IMG/VR virus record: IMGVR_UViG_3300037076_000150
Coordinates: 1-49,711 of that record
Reading direction: 5' to 3' (one strand)
Source: a virus
DNA: 49,711 nt
Shown here: positions 1-8,678 of the stretch, piece after piece
How the letters are laid out: every line of letters starts with the position of its first letter
Numbering within the stretch: position 1 is the stretch's first letter
The notes under the pieces: model-generated
Told to the model about the DNA's origin: nothing
Seen by the model: the letters and a program-made list of their open reading frames with translations, nothing else
Database searches by the model: none
Translations under genes and position numbers: made by a program

Positions 1-165
1 TATGCACACTGGCTCTGGCGCTTTGCTAGAAAGCAAGAGGCATTGGATTATTTACTTACTCCTAACAATATGGCACCAGACTGGAAGAAGGCAGCCTTAG
101 AATGGATGCAGCGCAGAATGGCTCGCAGTATGATTGCTAAAGGGGAGCTAGTCCATGGACGCTGA
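1..165 (+). CDS. Hypothetical protein, C-terminal fragment
   Basis: The frame is open from the first base of the window and closes with TGA at 163-165, giving the last 54 residues of a gene that begins outside. The fragment is rich in Trp, Arg and Met and ends in a basic helix-like stretch (QRRMARSMIAKGELVHGR). It overlaps the start of the next gene by 11 nt, the tight packing used throughout this replication block, which supports it being coding. I do not recognise a family. Confidence 0.6.
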   Translation, partial: YAHWLWRFARKQEALDYLLTPNNMAPDWKKAALEWMQRRMARSMIAKGELVHGR

Positions 166-619
166 CGATTATCAAGTTGCGGGTAACCATTATCGGGGAG
201 GGGGTTACCAACACTGGAATCTGGTGCTTAGCTGTGACCTTGATTATCTGGCTGGGTGCTCTACAAAGTATGTGAGCCGCTGGCGTAAAAAGGATGGCTT
301 GAAGGATTTACAAAAGAGTTTGCACTATTTGAATAAGCTGGAGGAATCACGGGCTAAACCTCTGGCGCGGCTTATGACGGTAGAGGAAATATTGCGTGAG
401 GTAAATGCTTTCAGCGAAGCCAACAAACTGAGTGACCTAGAACGTAGCTACGTTCGTATGCTTAGTACGTGGCAGACCCGTGATGAGTTGAATATGGCGC
501 GAGAGTTGCTCTTCTTGTTGTTGGATGAAGCTGAGGCGCTAGAGAAGGGTGCTAAGCCAGTTCCTCTCTGTGAGGAAAATCATTATTCTGAAAGGGCTGG
601 AGAACCTCATGTTGATTGA
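155..619 (+). CDS. DUF3310-family protein
   Basis: The first 60 residues match the DUF3310 pattern found in many phages: an N-terminal G-N-H-Y motif, then K-Y-V-S-R-W-R-K-K-DG, followed by a helix with L-Q-K-S-L-H-Y-L. In the family this segment reads roughly as ...KYLWRAGKK...DLKKALWYL. The rest (residues 70-154) is a helical extension I do not recognise. The biochemical role of DUF3310 is not settled; it is often found near phage nucleotide-metabolism or replication genes, as here. The start ATG lies inside the preceding gene and the end overlaps the clamp-like gene by 11 nt, so the three are probably co-translated. Confidence 0.75.
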   Translation: MDADDYQVAGNHYRGGGYQHWNLVLSCDLDYLAGCSTKYVSRWRKKDGLKDLQKSLHYLNKLEESRAKPLARLMTVEEILREVNAFSEANKLSDLERSYVRMLSTWQTRDELNMARELLFLLLDEAEALEKGAKPVPLCEENHYSERAGEPHVD

Positions 620-1652
620 TCGTGAAGAATTTATAGCCGCGCTGACACAGCTTAAGCCTGCACTTGGCGTGAAGGGTGTAGTGCCTGAGCTAGCTCACGT
701 CTGGTTTGAGAAGGGTACAGCCCAGGCTTACGATGGTGGCTTTGGCATTAAGATACCTTTCAAGACTGATTTGATTTGTGGAGTGCCTGGAACCACTCTC
801 TTAGGCTTGCTCCAGACGTCTGCCTTAAAGCAGGCTACTCTTGAACCTAACGGTAAGGATGCTTTGCAGCTTAAGCTGGGCAAGTCACACAGCAAGCTGG
901 CTACTCTGGCGGCCGACCGCAAGGTGTGGCCCTTCCCAATTAAGTTGCCCCAGAAGACAGACCCAACAGAACTCAACGAAGAATTCATTGAGGGTTTGCG
1001 CAAGACGCTCTTTATCAAGGCTTCTCCGGCTACGCGGGTTGAGCATTATGGTGTGATGGTGCACCATGTTAAGAATGATTTGCTGCTCTACAGCACAGAT
1101 TCAGCTACCATGGTTCAGGTGATGGTTAAGGGGGCCGGTAAGGCGGCAGGCTTTGAGCGTACACTATTCCCGCGTGACTTTGCGGAGCAACTCGTAGCCC
1201 AGGCTCCAGCAGGAGCAACTCTCTACACGCCGGAGGACTGCTTCATAGCTGAAGCGGAGGGTATCTCTCTCTATTCAAACTTGTTGGATATATCCTCAGC
1301 GGACGACATTGGGGCTATCGTGGACCGGAACCTAGACCGTCACCCAGAAGAGGTACCCCTGCCTGCAGGCTTAGAGGGCGCACTGGCACGGGCTGAGATA
1401 TTGGCAGGTACACAGCAGCCTGACATTGAAGCCTCCATAGAGAAAGGTGTTCTAAAGTTGAGTGGGGATTATGCTCTGGGTACATTGCAGGAAAGTCTGC
1501 CGCTAGAGGGTAAGCATCCGGACGCCAAGATACGGTTACGGGCAGGACTAATTCGTCGTGCCCTCGTTCATGCCGATAGTTTCTCATTGACCAAGGAGTC
1601 TTTGTTGTTGTGTGGAACGCCGGGATTTGTCTATTTGGTAGCATCGTTATAA
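609..1652 (+). CDS. Probable sliding-clamp (DnaN-like) protein
   Basis: A 347-residue protein beginning MLIDREEFIAALTQL. I chose the ATG at 609 because GGAGA lies 5 nt upstream; an upstream in-frame start at 549 would overlap DUF3310 by 71 nt. Length fits a bacterial beta clamp (about 366). An A-Y-D-G-G motif near residue 40 resembles the first clamp domain (A-x-D/T-D), and the C-terminus (CGTPGFVYLVASL) resembles the terminal strand of DnaN (DGYRYLVMPL). A clamp would tether the polymerase encoded next door. Sequence divergence from cellular DnaN is high, so the call also leans on context: a clamp-loader ATPase lies 3 kb downstream. An unrelated phage protein remains possible. Confidence 0.62.
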   Translation: MLIDREEFIAALTQLKPALGVKGVVPELAHVWFEKGTAQAYDGGFGIKIPFKTDLICGVPGTTLLGLLQTSALKQATLEPNGKDALQLKLGKSHSKLATLAADRKVWPFPIKLPQKTDPTELNEEFIEGLRKTLFIKASPATRVEHYGVMVHHVKNDLLLYSTDSATMVQVMVKGAGKAAGFERTLFPRDFAEQLVAQAPAGATLYTPEDCFIAEAEGISLYSNLLDISSADDIGAIVDRNLDRHPEEVPLPAGLEGALARAEILAGTQQPDIEASIEKGVLKLSGDYALGTLQESLPLEGKHPDAKIRLRAGLIRRALVHADSFSLTKESLLLCGTPGFVYLVASL

Positions 1653-1660
1653 CGTAGCCC

Positions 1661-4240
1661 GTGTCTTCATTTCTATCACAGCAAGCCCCCGTCAATTTGC
1701 GCAATGCTAGTGATCTGGCTTTGTTGCATCAGATGGAATGTCGTGCTTGTCCATTGAATAACACAGTGGGAGGCAAGATGGCTCCTACTGGGGCTGTGCG
1801 CCCCCTCGTATATATTTTGGGAGAAGGTCCCGGTGAAGCAGAAATTGATGAGCAACAGCAGTTTGTTGGGGAATCAGGCCAACTCCTGAGGGCGCATATT
1901 CCTCGTCGTTTCAAGGATCAAATCAGATTTAACAATGTTGTGCGTTCACGGCCACCGGGTAATGCTACGCCAGACCGTATTGAAATAGAATGTTGCCGTC
2001 CGAGCGTGGTTAAGGACATAGAGCGGTCCAAGCCCAAGATTATTCTAGGCTTCGGAAATGTGCCTCTAGAGTGGGTCTCAGGTTTTAATGGGATAACGCT
2101 CTGGCGTGGACGACGCATGCCGGTTAAGGTAGGCAGCCACACGTGCTGGTACTACCCTATGCTGCATCCATCCTACTTATTGCGCCAGCGCCGTAATGAT
2201 GGCGTAGGTTCTGAAGAAGAACGCATGTTCAAGTTTGACATGAAACGTGCGTTTGACGAAGTAGAAACGCTGCCCGAGCCAATAGTGCACTCGCACGTAG
2301 ATGTTAGGCAGGGTGTAGAAATAATTGTTGAGGGTGGCGTTAGAGGAATTAATCGGGTTAGGGATGTATTAGCTTGGGCAACTGAGCAGCCAGTCATTGG
2401 AATAGACTATGAAACAAACGGAATTAGACCATATTTTGCAGGCGCTAAGGTGTTAAGTGCAGCAATAGCAACTGGTGAACGTGCTGTAGCTTTCCCTTTT
2501 GACCACCCTGAGTCCCAGTGGAATCTAGATGAGCGGGATCAAGTATGTAACCTCTGGCGGAACTTTATTTTCAAAGCTAAAGGTGTCAAGGCAGTTCACA
2601 ATCTTGCCTTCGAGTTAGAGTGGTCTGGGCATAAGTTTGGGCAGGATTTAATTAGAGCAGGTACCTGGGAAGACACTGCTACGCAAGCGTGCATTCTGGA
2701 CGAACGTGCGGGCAACAAAAAGGCCGGACCGTTCTCATTAGAATTTTTAGTACAGCAGTACTTCGGCTTCAACCTTAAGAAGCTAGCGGGGGTTGATCGT
2801 AAGAAACTTGCTGAAACGCCTATTGAAGCTGTACTGCAATATAATGCGCCAGATGCTAGGTACCATGCGTTGCTTTGGGAAAAGCAAGCAGAGCGTATTA
2901 AGGCGGAGGGACTAGAGGAGCCTTATGAGTTAGGACTTCGGCGCGTACCAACGGTAATTCTATCCCAACTTAGGGGTGTGCCTGTTGATCAGAAGGAAGC
3001 TAAGCGGCTCCAGAATAAGTACGAGGGGCAGATAGAGACTACTGAGAATTTGATAGCTGCGCTGCCAGTTGCTCAGGAGTTTAAGCGTAAGAAGGGTCAA
3101 ACATTTAATGCATTCTCTAATAAGGATGTCCTCTACGTGTTTAAGGATATGCTTCATCGCAGTGAGATTTTAGTTGAAGACAAGTATACGAAGAAACGTC
3201 ATTACTCTGCTGACGAGGGTGTGTTAGAAACGATTGATCATCCTTTGGCTAAATTGTTGGTGAAGCTGCGTAAGGCTAATAAGCGCAAGGCAACGTATAT
3301 TGACCCTCTTTGTTCAGATCATGAAGAGACGCTGATTTTCCCCGATGGGCTTCTCCACGCACAATTTAATACGTTCTTTGCATCCACTGGAAGATTATCA
3401 TGTGAGTCTCCGAATTTGCAGAACTTCCCGAAAAGGGATAGTGGTGTTGAGGGTGAGCGTAAGGATGAAGCACGTGAGGTTCGCAAACAAATTGTTGCTC
3501 CCCCAGGACATGTGATTCTTGCATTTGATGCGGGACAAATCGAGGCCCGCGTCATCGCCATGTTTACGAAGGACAAGCAGTTTTGTAAGGCACTCTGGGA
3601 ACGATACGATGTTCATATGGAATGGGCTGAGCGGTTAGCACGAGCATACCCCGCACGGGTGGGGGGGAAGAAGAATCTAACTGATAAAACGGTGATGAAG
3701 GCTTTTCGTACTGACATTAAGAATCAGTTTACGTTTCCGTTATTCTTCGGGGCACGTTTGGAGTCTGCTGCAGGATACCTAAATATTCCACCCCATATTT
3801 TGAAGCCCCATTATGATGAATTTTGGCGGCAGTTTTCTGGTGTTCGAGAATGGCAAGAGCAGCAACTAGAGTTCTACCACGAGTATGGCTATGTCGAGTG
3901 CTTAACTGGTCGGCGTAGGCACGGTCCTCTGAGTGTGAATATGGTGTATAATACACCAGTTCAAGGAACTGCAGCTGAAATAGTTATGGACATGATGGGC
4001 AGGCTTAGTGAGGGTGGTGACCCAGAATTACAACCGGAAATAAATATCCATGATGATCTTACATGGCTTCGGGTTCCTGAGAAGCGAGTAGATGATATAG
4101 CTGAGAAAATACTAAACATTATGTTGGATGTTCCATTTGATTGGGTTAACGTGCCAATTACTGTTGAAGGTAGTGTAGGAGCAAATTGGCTTGAAATGTC
4201 AGAATTTGGTGTATTTAGTTCGGATACTTGGTTCAAATGA
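1661..4240 (+). CDS. DNA polymerase I (family A) with N-terminal family-4 uracil-DNA-glycosylase-like domain
   Basis: This 859-residue protein starts at GTG 1661, 8 nt after the clamp stop. Residues 20-190 resemble family-4 UDG: a C-x2-C pair (C27, C30), a G-E-G-P-G-E motif (54-59), F-V-G-x-x-G-x-L-L (68-76), R-P-P-G-N (97-101) and a late H-P-S-Y-L-L-R. Residues 245-410 carry a 3'-5' exonuclease: D249-x-E251, HN..FE and Y-x-x-x-D. The polymerase has TGRLSCESPNLQNFP, motif A around D623 (FDAGQIEAR), a motif B-like K...FPLFFGA and motif C H797-D-D. It would synthesise phage DNA with proofreading. UDG-PolA fusions are known in SPO1-like phages. Here the third Fe-S cysteine position of UDG4 (K-C-R-P-P-G-N) reads R-S-R-P-P-G-N, so glycosylase activity is uncertain. 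The ATGA overlap couples it to the next gene. Confidence 0.93.
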   Translation: MSSFLSQQAPVNLRNASDLALLHQMECRACPLNNTVGGKMAPTGAVRPLVYILGEGPGEAEIDEQQQFVGESGQLLRAHIPRRFKDQIRFNNVVRSRPPGNATPDRIEIECCRPSVVKDIERSKPKIILGFGNVPLEWVSGFNGITLWRGRRMPVKVGSHTCWYYPMLHPSYLLRQRRNDGVGSEEERMFKFDMKRAFDEVETLPEPIVHSHVDVRQGVEIIVEGGVRGINRVRDVLAWATEQPVIGIDYETNGIRPYFAGAKVLSAAIATGERAVAFPFDHPESQWNLDERDQVCNLWRNFIFKAKGVKAVHNLAFELEWSGHKFGQDLIRAGTWEDTATQACILDERAGNKKAGPFSLEFLVQQYFGFNLKKLAGVDRKKLAETPIEAVLQYNAPDARYHALLWEKQAERIKAEGLEEPYELGLRRVPTVILSQLRGVPVDQKEAKRLQNKYEGQIETTENLIAALPVAQEFKRKKGQTFNAFSNKDVLYVFKDMLHRSEILVEDKYTKKRHYSADEGVLETIDHPLAKLLVKLRKANKRKATYIDPLCSDHEETLIFPDGLLHAQFNTFFASTGRLSCESPNLQNFPKRDSGVEGERKDEAREVRKQIVAPPGHVILAFDAGQIEARVIAMFTKDKQFCKALWERYDVHMEWAERLARAYPARVGGKKNLTDKTVMKAFRTDIKNQFTFPLFFGARLESAAGYLNIPPHILKPHYDEFWRQFSGVREWQEQQLEFYHEYGYVECLTGRRRHGPLSVNMVYNTPVQGTAAEIVMDMMGRLSEGGDPELQPEINIHDDLTWLRVPEKRVDDIAEKILNIMLDVPFDWVNVPITVEGSVGANWLEMSEFGVFSSDTWFK

Positions 4241-4872
4241 GAAAGCGCGGCCCATATAAATTTGGACTTTCAGCCGAAGAACGGTTGCTTTGGCGGTGGT
4301 TTCAAAAACATCGCATTCGTTCGTTAGATAGAGGGATTGAATTTTTGCTTACATTTGAGGAATGGCTTAAAATTTGGACTGATTCGGGTCATTTGTATGA
4401 GCGCGGGCAGGGTAAAGAAAAGTATTGTATGGCTCGGTATAAGGATAAGGGTCCTTACGCTGTTGGAAATGTACGCATCTGCAAGAACCGTGAAAATCAA
4501 GAAGAGCTTTTGGCAAACCCTGAAAAGCTGGTTGAAATTGGTTCTGCTATGCGGGGGAAGAAACATCGGATTGATACCCGAAAAAGAATGAGTCGCTCTA
4601 AGCGTGGAAATCAAAATGCAAAGGGGATGAAACATTCAGCGGAAACTAAAGAAATTATTGGGGCGAAGTCTGCAGCAAACTGGGTGGACCCTGTTTATGC
4701 TGCTCATGGTTCTGAAGTAATGCTTTCTCTCTGGGAGGATCCACAGTACCGCGCAAAAGTGAGTGCTGGTCACCAAAAAGCTTGGGATAATCCTGAGCGA
4801 CGCAGGGCTGCTAGTGAGCGTATGCGTGTGAGGAATCAACAGCGTAGGGAAGCTAAGTGTCCAACTCCTTAA
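4237..4872 (+). CDS. Homing-endonuclease-like protein with NUMOD3 motifs
   Basis: 211 residues from the ATG at 4237 that overlaps the polymerase stop (ATGA). The N-terminal half contains W...W..SGHLYERGQGKEKY and MARYKDKGPYAVGNVRI, a pattern seen in phage putative nucleases. The C-terminal half has NUMOD3-type DNA-binding elements: GKKHRIDTRKRMS, then GMKHSAETKEIIGAKSA, then helices with W-D-N-P. NUMOD3 is a modular DNA-binding motif of GIY-YIG and HNH homing enzymes. I cannot point to a complete H-N-H or GIY-YIG catalytic site, so the nuclease class is not settled. It interrupts the polymerase/clamp-loader pair, as free-standing homing genes tend to do in phage replication operons. The end overlaps the clamp loader by 16 nt. 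Confidence 0.7.
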   Translation: MRKRGPYKFGLSAEERLLWRWFQKHRIRSLDRGIEFLLTFEEWLKIWTDSGHLYERGQGKEKYCMARYKDKGPYAVGNVRICKNRENQEELLANPEKLVEIGSAMRGKKHRIDTRKRMSRSKRGNQNAKGMKHSAETKEIIGAKSAANWVDPVYAAHGSEVMLSLWEDPQYRAKVSAGHQKAWDNPERRRAASERMRVRNQQRREAKCPTP

Positions 4873-5789
4873 TCAATAAATATCGGCCAACTCAATTCTC
4901 TGAAGTCGTAGGCCACGACGCTGTTGTGCGTTCATTACAGGCTGTCCTTAAGCGCGGTTCTAGTAAGACCTTTCTATTTACTGGTCCTAGTGGGACGGGC
5001 AAAACGACTCTTGCACGTATCGTGGCTAGTGCGGTTGGCTGTGTCCCAGCGGATTTATTAGCCATAGATGCCGTAACGTACACAGGCGTAGATGATATGC
5101 GGGCTGTCACTGCTAATTTGATCTATAAACCTCTTGGTGAGGGAGCAGTGAAGGCTATCATCGTTGATGAGTTTCAAGGCTTGAGTAAAGCTGCCCTTCA
5201 GTCTCTACTCAAGATTTTAGAGGAACCACCCGCTTGGGTTTGGTGGTTTTTATGTACAACAGAGCCAACTCGCATTCCAGTAAATATTCTGACGCGTTGC
5301 ACACGTTACGACCTTAAGCCTGTAAGTGTGAGCATTCTTGGTGATTTGCTAGAAAGCATTGTCGAGCAGGAAAAGCTAGCTTCTATTGATGGTAGAATTA
5401 TTGATTTGTGTGCAAAGGAAGCGAATGGATCCCCGCGTCAAGCCATAGCCAATTTGACGGCTTGTTCTGCCGCTAAGAACTATGCAGAGGCTCAGGAATT
5501 GCTTCGTTCAGCAATTGAGAGTGAAGAAGCTGTAAATCTAGCTCGTGCGTTAGTTAAAGGGGCACAATGGGAAGAAGTTTGGAGAATTGTTAATGGCTTG
5601 CAAAATATCAACCCGGAATCGGTTCGTCATGTGGTGCGGGCGTATGTCTTACGAGTAGCTTTGAATGCTAAGAGTGAGGCGGCAGCTGGGCGTGGTCTGG
5701 AGATACTTGACGCATTCAGCGAACCGTTTAATTCGTCAGATGGTCTAGCGCCATTGTTGTTAGCTTGTGGGAGGGTTTTGTTACAATGA
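4857..5789 (+). CDS. Clamp-loader AAA+ ATPase (DnaX/RFC small-subunit-like)
   Basis: 310 residues from GTG 4857. The N-terminus NKYRPTQFSEVVGH is the RFC/DnaX box. Walker A is GPSGTGKTT (43-51), Walker B is IIVDE (D104-E105), and the sensor-1 region is CTTEP followed by T-R-C, in place of the usual S-R-C. The motif LLKILEEPP is also typical. There is no DnaX zinc-binding cysteine cluster, so it looks more like a T4 gp44 or RFC small subunit. It would load the putative clamp (609-1652) on primer templates using ATP. No second loader subunit (gp62-like) was recognised in the window. The gene starts inside the homing-like gene and ends with an ATGA overlap. Confidence 0.9.
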   Translation: MSNSLINKYRPTQFSEVVGHDAVVRSLQAVLKRGSSKTFLFTGPSGTGKTTLARIVASAVGCVPADLLAIDAVTYTGVDDMRAVTANLIYKPLGEGAVKAIIVDEFQGLSKAALQSLLKILEEPPAWVWWFLCTTEPTRIPVNILTRCTRYDLKPVSVSILGDLLESIVEQEKLASIDGRIIDLCAKEANGSPRQAIANLTACSAAKNYAEAQELLRSAIESEEAVNLARALVKGAQWEEVWRIVNGLQNINPESVRHVVRAYVLRVALNAKSEAAAGRGLEILDAFSEPFNSSDGLAPLLLACGRVLLQ

Positions 5790-6292
5790 GCATGCTAGAG
5801 CACTATCGCAATAATCTTGCCATTGATAGGGATGATCTCGACACTTGCCTAATGCGCCAGCCGGAAGTTTATTACGGAGTGGCTCAAAACGTCGCACTGT
5901 CAAATGCAGAACGCGACGCCTGTAAGCTTGACCTTGAGGAGTTGCAGGCGCAACTTGATCAGGATATTCGGGCTGAGGCTTTGCGTAAGGATGAGAAGCT
6001 TACTGAGACTTCCCTCCAGAATCGCCTTAAGACCCTCCCTAAGATGCAGGATATTCAGAGGGAGTTTCTCAAGAAGCGTCAGGAGGCTGAAAGCTGGCAG
6101 GTGCTTAAGGAGGCTTTTCAGCAGAGATCATTCATGTTACGGGAATTGGTGGCCCTCTATATTGCTCAGCGTCATGACGCGGCTATGGAAGGGGGTGCTG
6201 GTCAAGCGAGGGCTAGTTTAACGGCTGATAAGGCAGATCAGAACCGGGCTGCGGCAGGAGCAATCCGGCGTGTTAAGCGGGCCACTGTGTAG
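5786..6292 (+). CDS. Helical protein, possible UvsY-like recombination mediator
   Basis: 168 residues from ATG 5786 (ATGA overlap; GGGAGG lies 11 nt upstream). It is almost entirely helical and charged, with N-terminal order LEHYRNNLAID..DLD..L..QPEVYYGVAQN, then long coiled-coil-like helices. That N-terminal pattern resembles T4 UvsY (LEDLQEEL...ID...L...NN..LYS.WL), and its neighbours are an SSB of gp32 type and a RecA homologue, the two partners of UvsY. UvsY helps load recombinase onto SSB-coated DNA. The resemblance is by eye and weak; it could simply be an unknown helical replication accessory protein. Confidence 0.4.
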   Translation: MSMLEHYRNNLAIDRDDLDTCLMRQPEVYYGVAQNVALSNAERDACKLDLEELQAQLDQDIRAEALRKDEKLTETSLQNRLKTLPKMQDIQREFLKKRQEAESWQVLKEAFQQRSFMLRELVALYIAQRHDAAMEGGAGQARASLTADKADQNRAAAGAIRRVKRATV

Positions 6293-6315
6293 TATGGTTA
6301 CTGCAAGGAATTGAA

Positions 6316-6498
6316 ATGTTTTCTAGTGCTACTCTTGGAACAAGTCTAAGCTGGTTGGCGGGTGCTGTATTGCTCGTCATTCTTGCTTATGCAGTGACAC
6401 GTGCGGCGAGCTTTGCACACTTCCGCACTAAGCTTGAGTATCTGCGAAGTGTGCTCAGAGAAATAAATAGAGGAGGAGGTCGTAATGGCCAAGGGTAA
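6316..6498 (+). CDS. Small single-pass membrane protein
   Basis: 60 residues with one hydrophobic segment (LSWLAGAVLLVILAYAVT, about residues 10-27) followed by a basic cytoplasmic tail. The ATG at 6316 has an AAGGAA about 8 nt upstream. The 3' end overlaps the SSB gene by 14 nt and contains its ribosome-binding site (GGAGGAGG), so translation of this ORF may influence SSB expression. No family recognised. Confidence 0.55.
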   Translation: MFSSATLGTSLSWLAGAVLLVILAYAVTRAASFAHFRTKLEYLRSVLREINRGGGRNGQG

Positions 6499-7585
6499 AT
6501 TCGTGTATCGTGGTACTGCCCGTACGGTGGAGTCCGTCGTGCGCAAGTCAAAGCAGGCGGGTGGGCTTTACGACAGTTATCTCGCAGCGGAAATGCAGAT
6601 GTACAAGCCGAAGGAAGGCGAGGCCTGCGTACGCATTCTGCCTCCTACCTGGGATGACGTCGAGAAGTGGGGTGACGGCTGGGAAATTGGCGTCTATATC
6701 CACTACTCCGTTGGTCCGGACAACGGCACCTACCTCTGCCTAGATAAGATGAAGGGCGAGCCTTGCCCGGTGTGCGAAGCTAGGCGTCAGATTACGGATC
6801 AGGATGAAGCTGACCAGCTTAAGCCGGGTTATCGCTGTCTGGCCTGGGTAATTGACCGCGATAATGAGAAGGCTGGTCCTATGATCTGGTCCATGCCGGT
6901 CTCCCTTTTCCGGGATATCAATGCGCGTTCGGTAGACAAGAAGTCCAATGCGCCTATTCTGATTGACGATCCGGAGGAGGGCTACGACATCATCTACAAC
7001 CGGGAAGGTACTGGCCTCAAGACCAAGTACACGGCTGTTGAGGTCTCGCGGGAGCCGTCGCCCTTACATGACAATGAGAAGCTGCAGGCGCGCTGGCTGG
7101 AGTACATTACGGAACATCCCCTACCGGAGGTGCTTAATTTCTATGATGCTGAACACATCGAGAAGGTGTTGTTCGGAAAGACTGACCGTCGCAAGGATGC
7201 AGAAGAAGAGACGGAAGCAGAGCCGGAGACGAGGCCTTCTCGTCGTGGGCGTGCAGAGCCAGTAGAGGAGGTCGTAGAGGAGGAGGCTCCCCGTGGTGGC
7301 CATAGGGCTAGCCGTGCTGAGCCAGAGGTTGAGGATCGCCCTACCCGTGGTGGCCGCCATTCGCGTGGTGGCGCGGCGGAGGAGACAGAGGAAGAACCCC
7401 CTTTTGAGGAGAACTCTCGTACAGCCCGTCGCAGGGCCTTATTGGACGAGGGTGACGCACCAGAGGAAGGGGAGACCCAGACAAGGCCCCGTACTCGGCC
7501 AGAGACGGATGCAGAGGATGAGACGCCTGTTAAGGCTGCCCGTCGTAGCCTCGAAAGGCTTAAACCAACTGGACGGCGTTCCTAG
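6485..7585 (+). CDS. Single-stranded DNA-binding protein, T4 gp32-like
   Basis: 366 residues. The core carries a histidine-cysteine zinc pattern, H73-x11-C85-x8-C94-x2-C97, which closely matches the spacing of the gp32 zinc site (H64, C77, C87, C90 in T4). An aromatic/basic core extends to about residue 235. The C-terminal 130 residues are low complexity, alternating acidic runs (EEETEAEPE, VVEEEAP) with Arg/Gly (RGGRHSRGG). Acidic tails in this family recruit partner proteins; the added RGG-type segments are unusual. It would coat ssDNA for the polymerase and the adjacent RecA. A strong Shine-Dalgarno (GAGGAGG) precedes the ATG. Confidence 0.88.
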   Translation: MAKGKFVYRGTARTVESVVRKSKQAGGLYDSYLAAEMQMYKPKEGEACVRILPPTWDDVEKWGDGWEIGVYIHYSVGPDNGTYLCLDKMKGEPCPVCEARRQITDQDEADQLKPGYRCLAWVIDRDNEKAGPMIWSMPVSLFRDINARSVDKKSNAPILIDDPEEGYDIIYNREGTGLKTKYTAVEVSREPSPLHDNEKLQARWLEYITEHPLPEVLNFYDAEHIEKVLFGKTDRRKDAEEETEAEPETRPSRRGRAEPVEEVVEEEAPRGGHRASRAEPEVEDRPTRGGRHSRGGAAEETEEEPPFEENSRTARRRALLDEGDAPEEGETQTRPRTRPETDAEDETPVKAARRSLERLKPTGRRS

Positions 7586-7590
7586 CGCCT

Positions 7591-8622
7591 ATGAAACGGG
7601 TGAGACTGAACGGGTCGGTTAAGCGTCAGGGCGGGAACGACTATTTCCCAGTCCTGACGCCTGGTGTTGAATGCATCCCAACGGGTTGTGCTCTCTTAGA
7701 TTGCGTACTGGGAGGAGGCTGGGCACGACGACGTATTGTAAATGTTGTTGGCGATAAGAGCGTCGGAAAGTCGCTACTCGCGATTGAAGCCTGCGCCAAC
7801 TTTGCCCATCTAGAACCGAAGGGCAAGATCTTCTATCGGGAGGCTGAAGCAGCATTTGACGAGCCTTACGCTGAGGGTCTTGGGTTGCCACTTAAGCGGG
7901 TGGACTTCGGACCGGAAGGTATAGATACGGTTTGGGATACCGTTGAAGACATATTTGAGGATCTAGATGCCAAACTGGCAGAGTGCGAAAAGAATAAGAC
8001 CCCAGGACTGTATATCGTAGACTCGCTGGACGCTTTGACGTCGCGAGCGGAACTCGGGCGTAAGCCTGGTGAAGCTACTTTCGGGTTAGAAAAACAGAAG
8101 ATGATGGGCAAGTTATTCCGGCAGCTAACCCGCCGCATCAAATCTGCTGATATGTGTGTGATGATCATATCCCAGGTTCGCGATAAGATAGGCGTGGTGT
8201 TTGGGGAGAAGCATACCCGCACAGGGGGCAAGGCCCTCGATTTCTATGCCAGCCAGATACTCTGGCTCAGTCATATACAGAAGCTAACTCGCACGGTTGG
8301 CAACGTTAAGCGTACCACGGCTGTTCGCATTAAGGCTCAGTGCAAGAAGAACAAGGTATCGCTGCCTTTCCGAGAGTGCCTCTTTGAAATTGAATTTGGG
8401 TTTGGGATGCGTGACGCTGAGGCTTCCTTAGCGTGGTTAGAGGAGGTCAAGGCGCTAGGAAAGCTGGGTACAAAGGACCCTGGAGCCTTCCTGACGCATT
8501 TAGATAAGCTGTCGGGGGTTGAGCTAGCCAAGGAGCAGGAACGCTTGCGAGCGGTTGTTATAGCGGCTTGGCAGGAGGTAGAAGGACGGTTTGCTCCTAC
8601 TCGTAAGAAGTACGGGCAATAG
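7591..8622 (+). CDS. recA: RecA/UvsX-like recombinase
   Basis: 343 residues, close to cellular RecA (about 350). Walker A is GDKSVGKS (54-61), replacing the usual GPESSGKT. It is followed by IVDSLDALTSRAE, which matches RecA Walker B and the next helix, a QKMMGKLFRQLTRRI helix, MIISQVRDKIG (the QIR-type loop preceding L1/L2) and RTGGKALDFYAS (RecA GGxALKFYAS). It would form filaments on SSB-coated DNA for strand exchange and replication restart. It follows the SSB gene by 5 nt. The C-terminal domain (after about residue 280) is divergent. Confidence 0.93.
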   Translation: MKRVRLNGSVKRQGGNDYFPVLTPGVECIPTGCALLDCVLGGGWARRRIVNVVGDKSVGKSLLAIEACANFAHLEPKGKIFYREAEAAFDEPYAEGLGLPLKRVDFGPEGIDTVWDTVEDIFEDLDAKLAECEKNKTPGLYIVDSLDALTSRAELGRKPGEATFGLEKQKMMGKLFRQLTRRIKSADMCVMIISQVRDKIGVVFGEKHTRTGGKALDFYASQILWLSHIQKLTRTVGNVKRTTAVRIKAQCKKNKVSLPFRECLFEIEFGFGMRDAEASLAWLEEVKALGKLGTKDPGAFLTHLDKLSGVELAKEQERLRAVVIAAWQEVEGRFAPTRKKYGQ

Positions 8623-8678
8623 CAGCAAACTTTTAACTGCTTCTCTGCATTACCTTTACCCAGACGCATCAAACGCTT

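Noticed and set aside
1315-1704. Minus-strand frame opposite the clamp/polymerase junction.
   Set aside because: Covers two well-supported plus-strand genes and has no ribosome-binding site.
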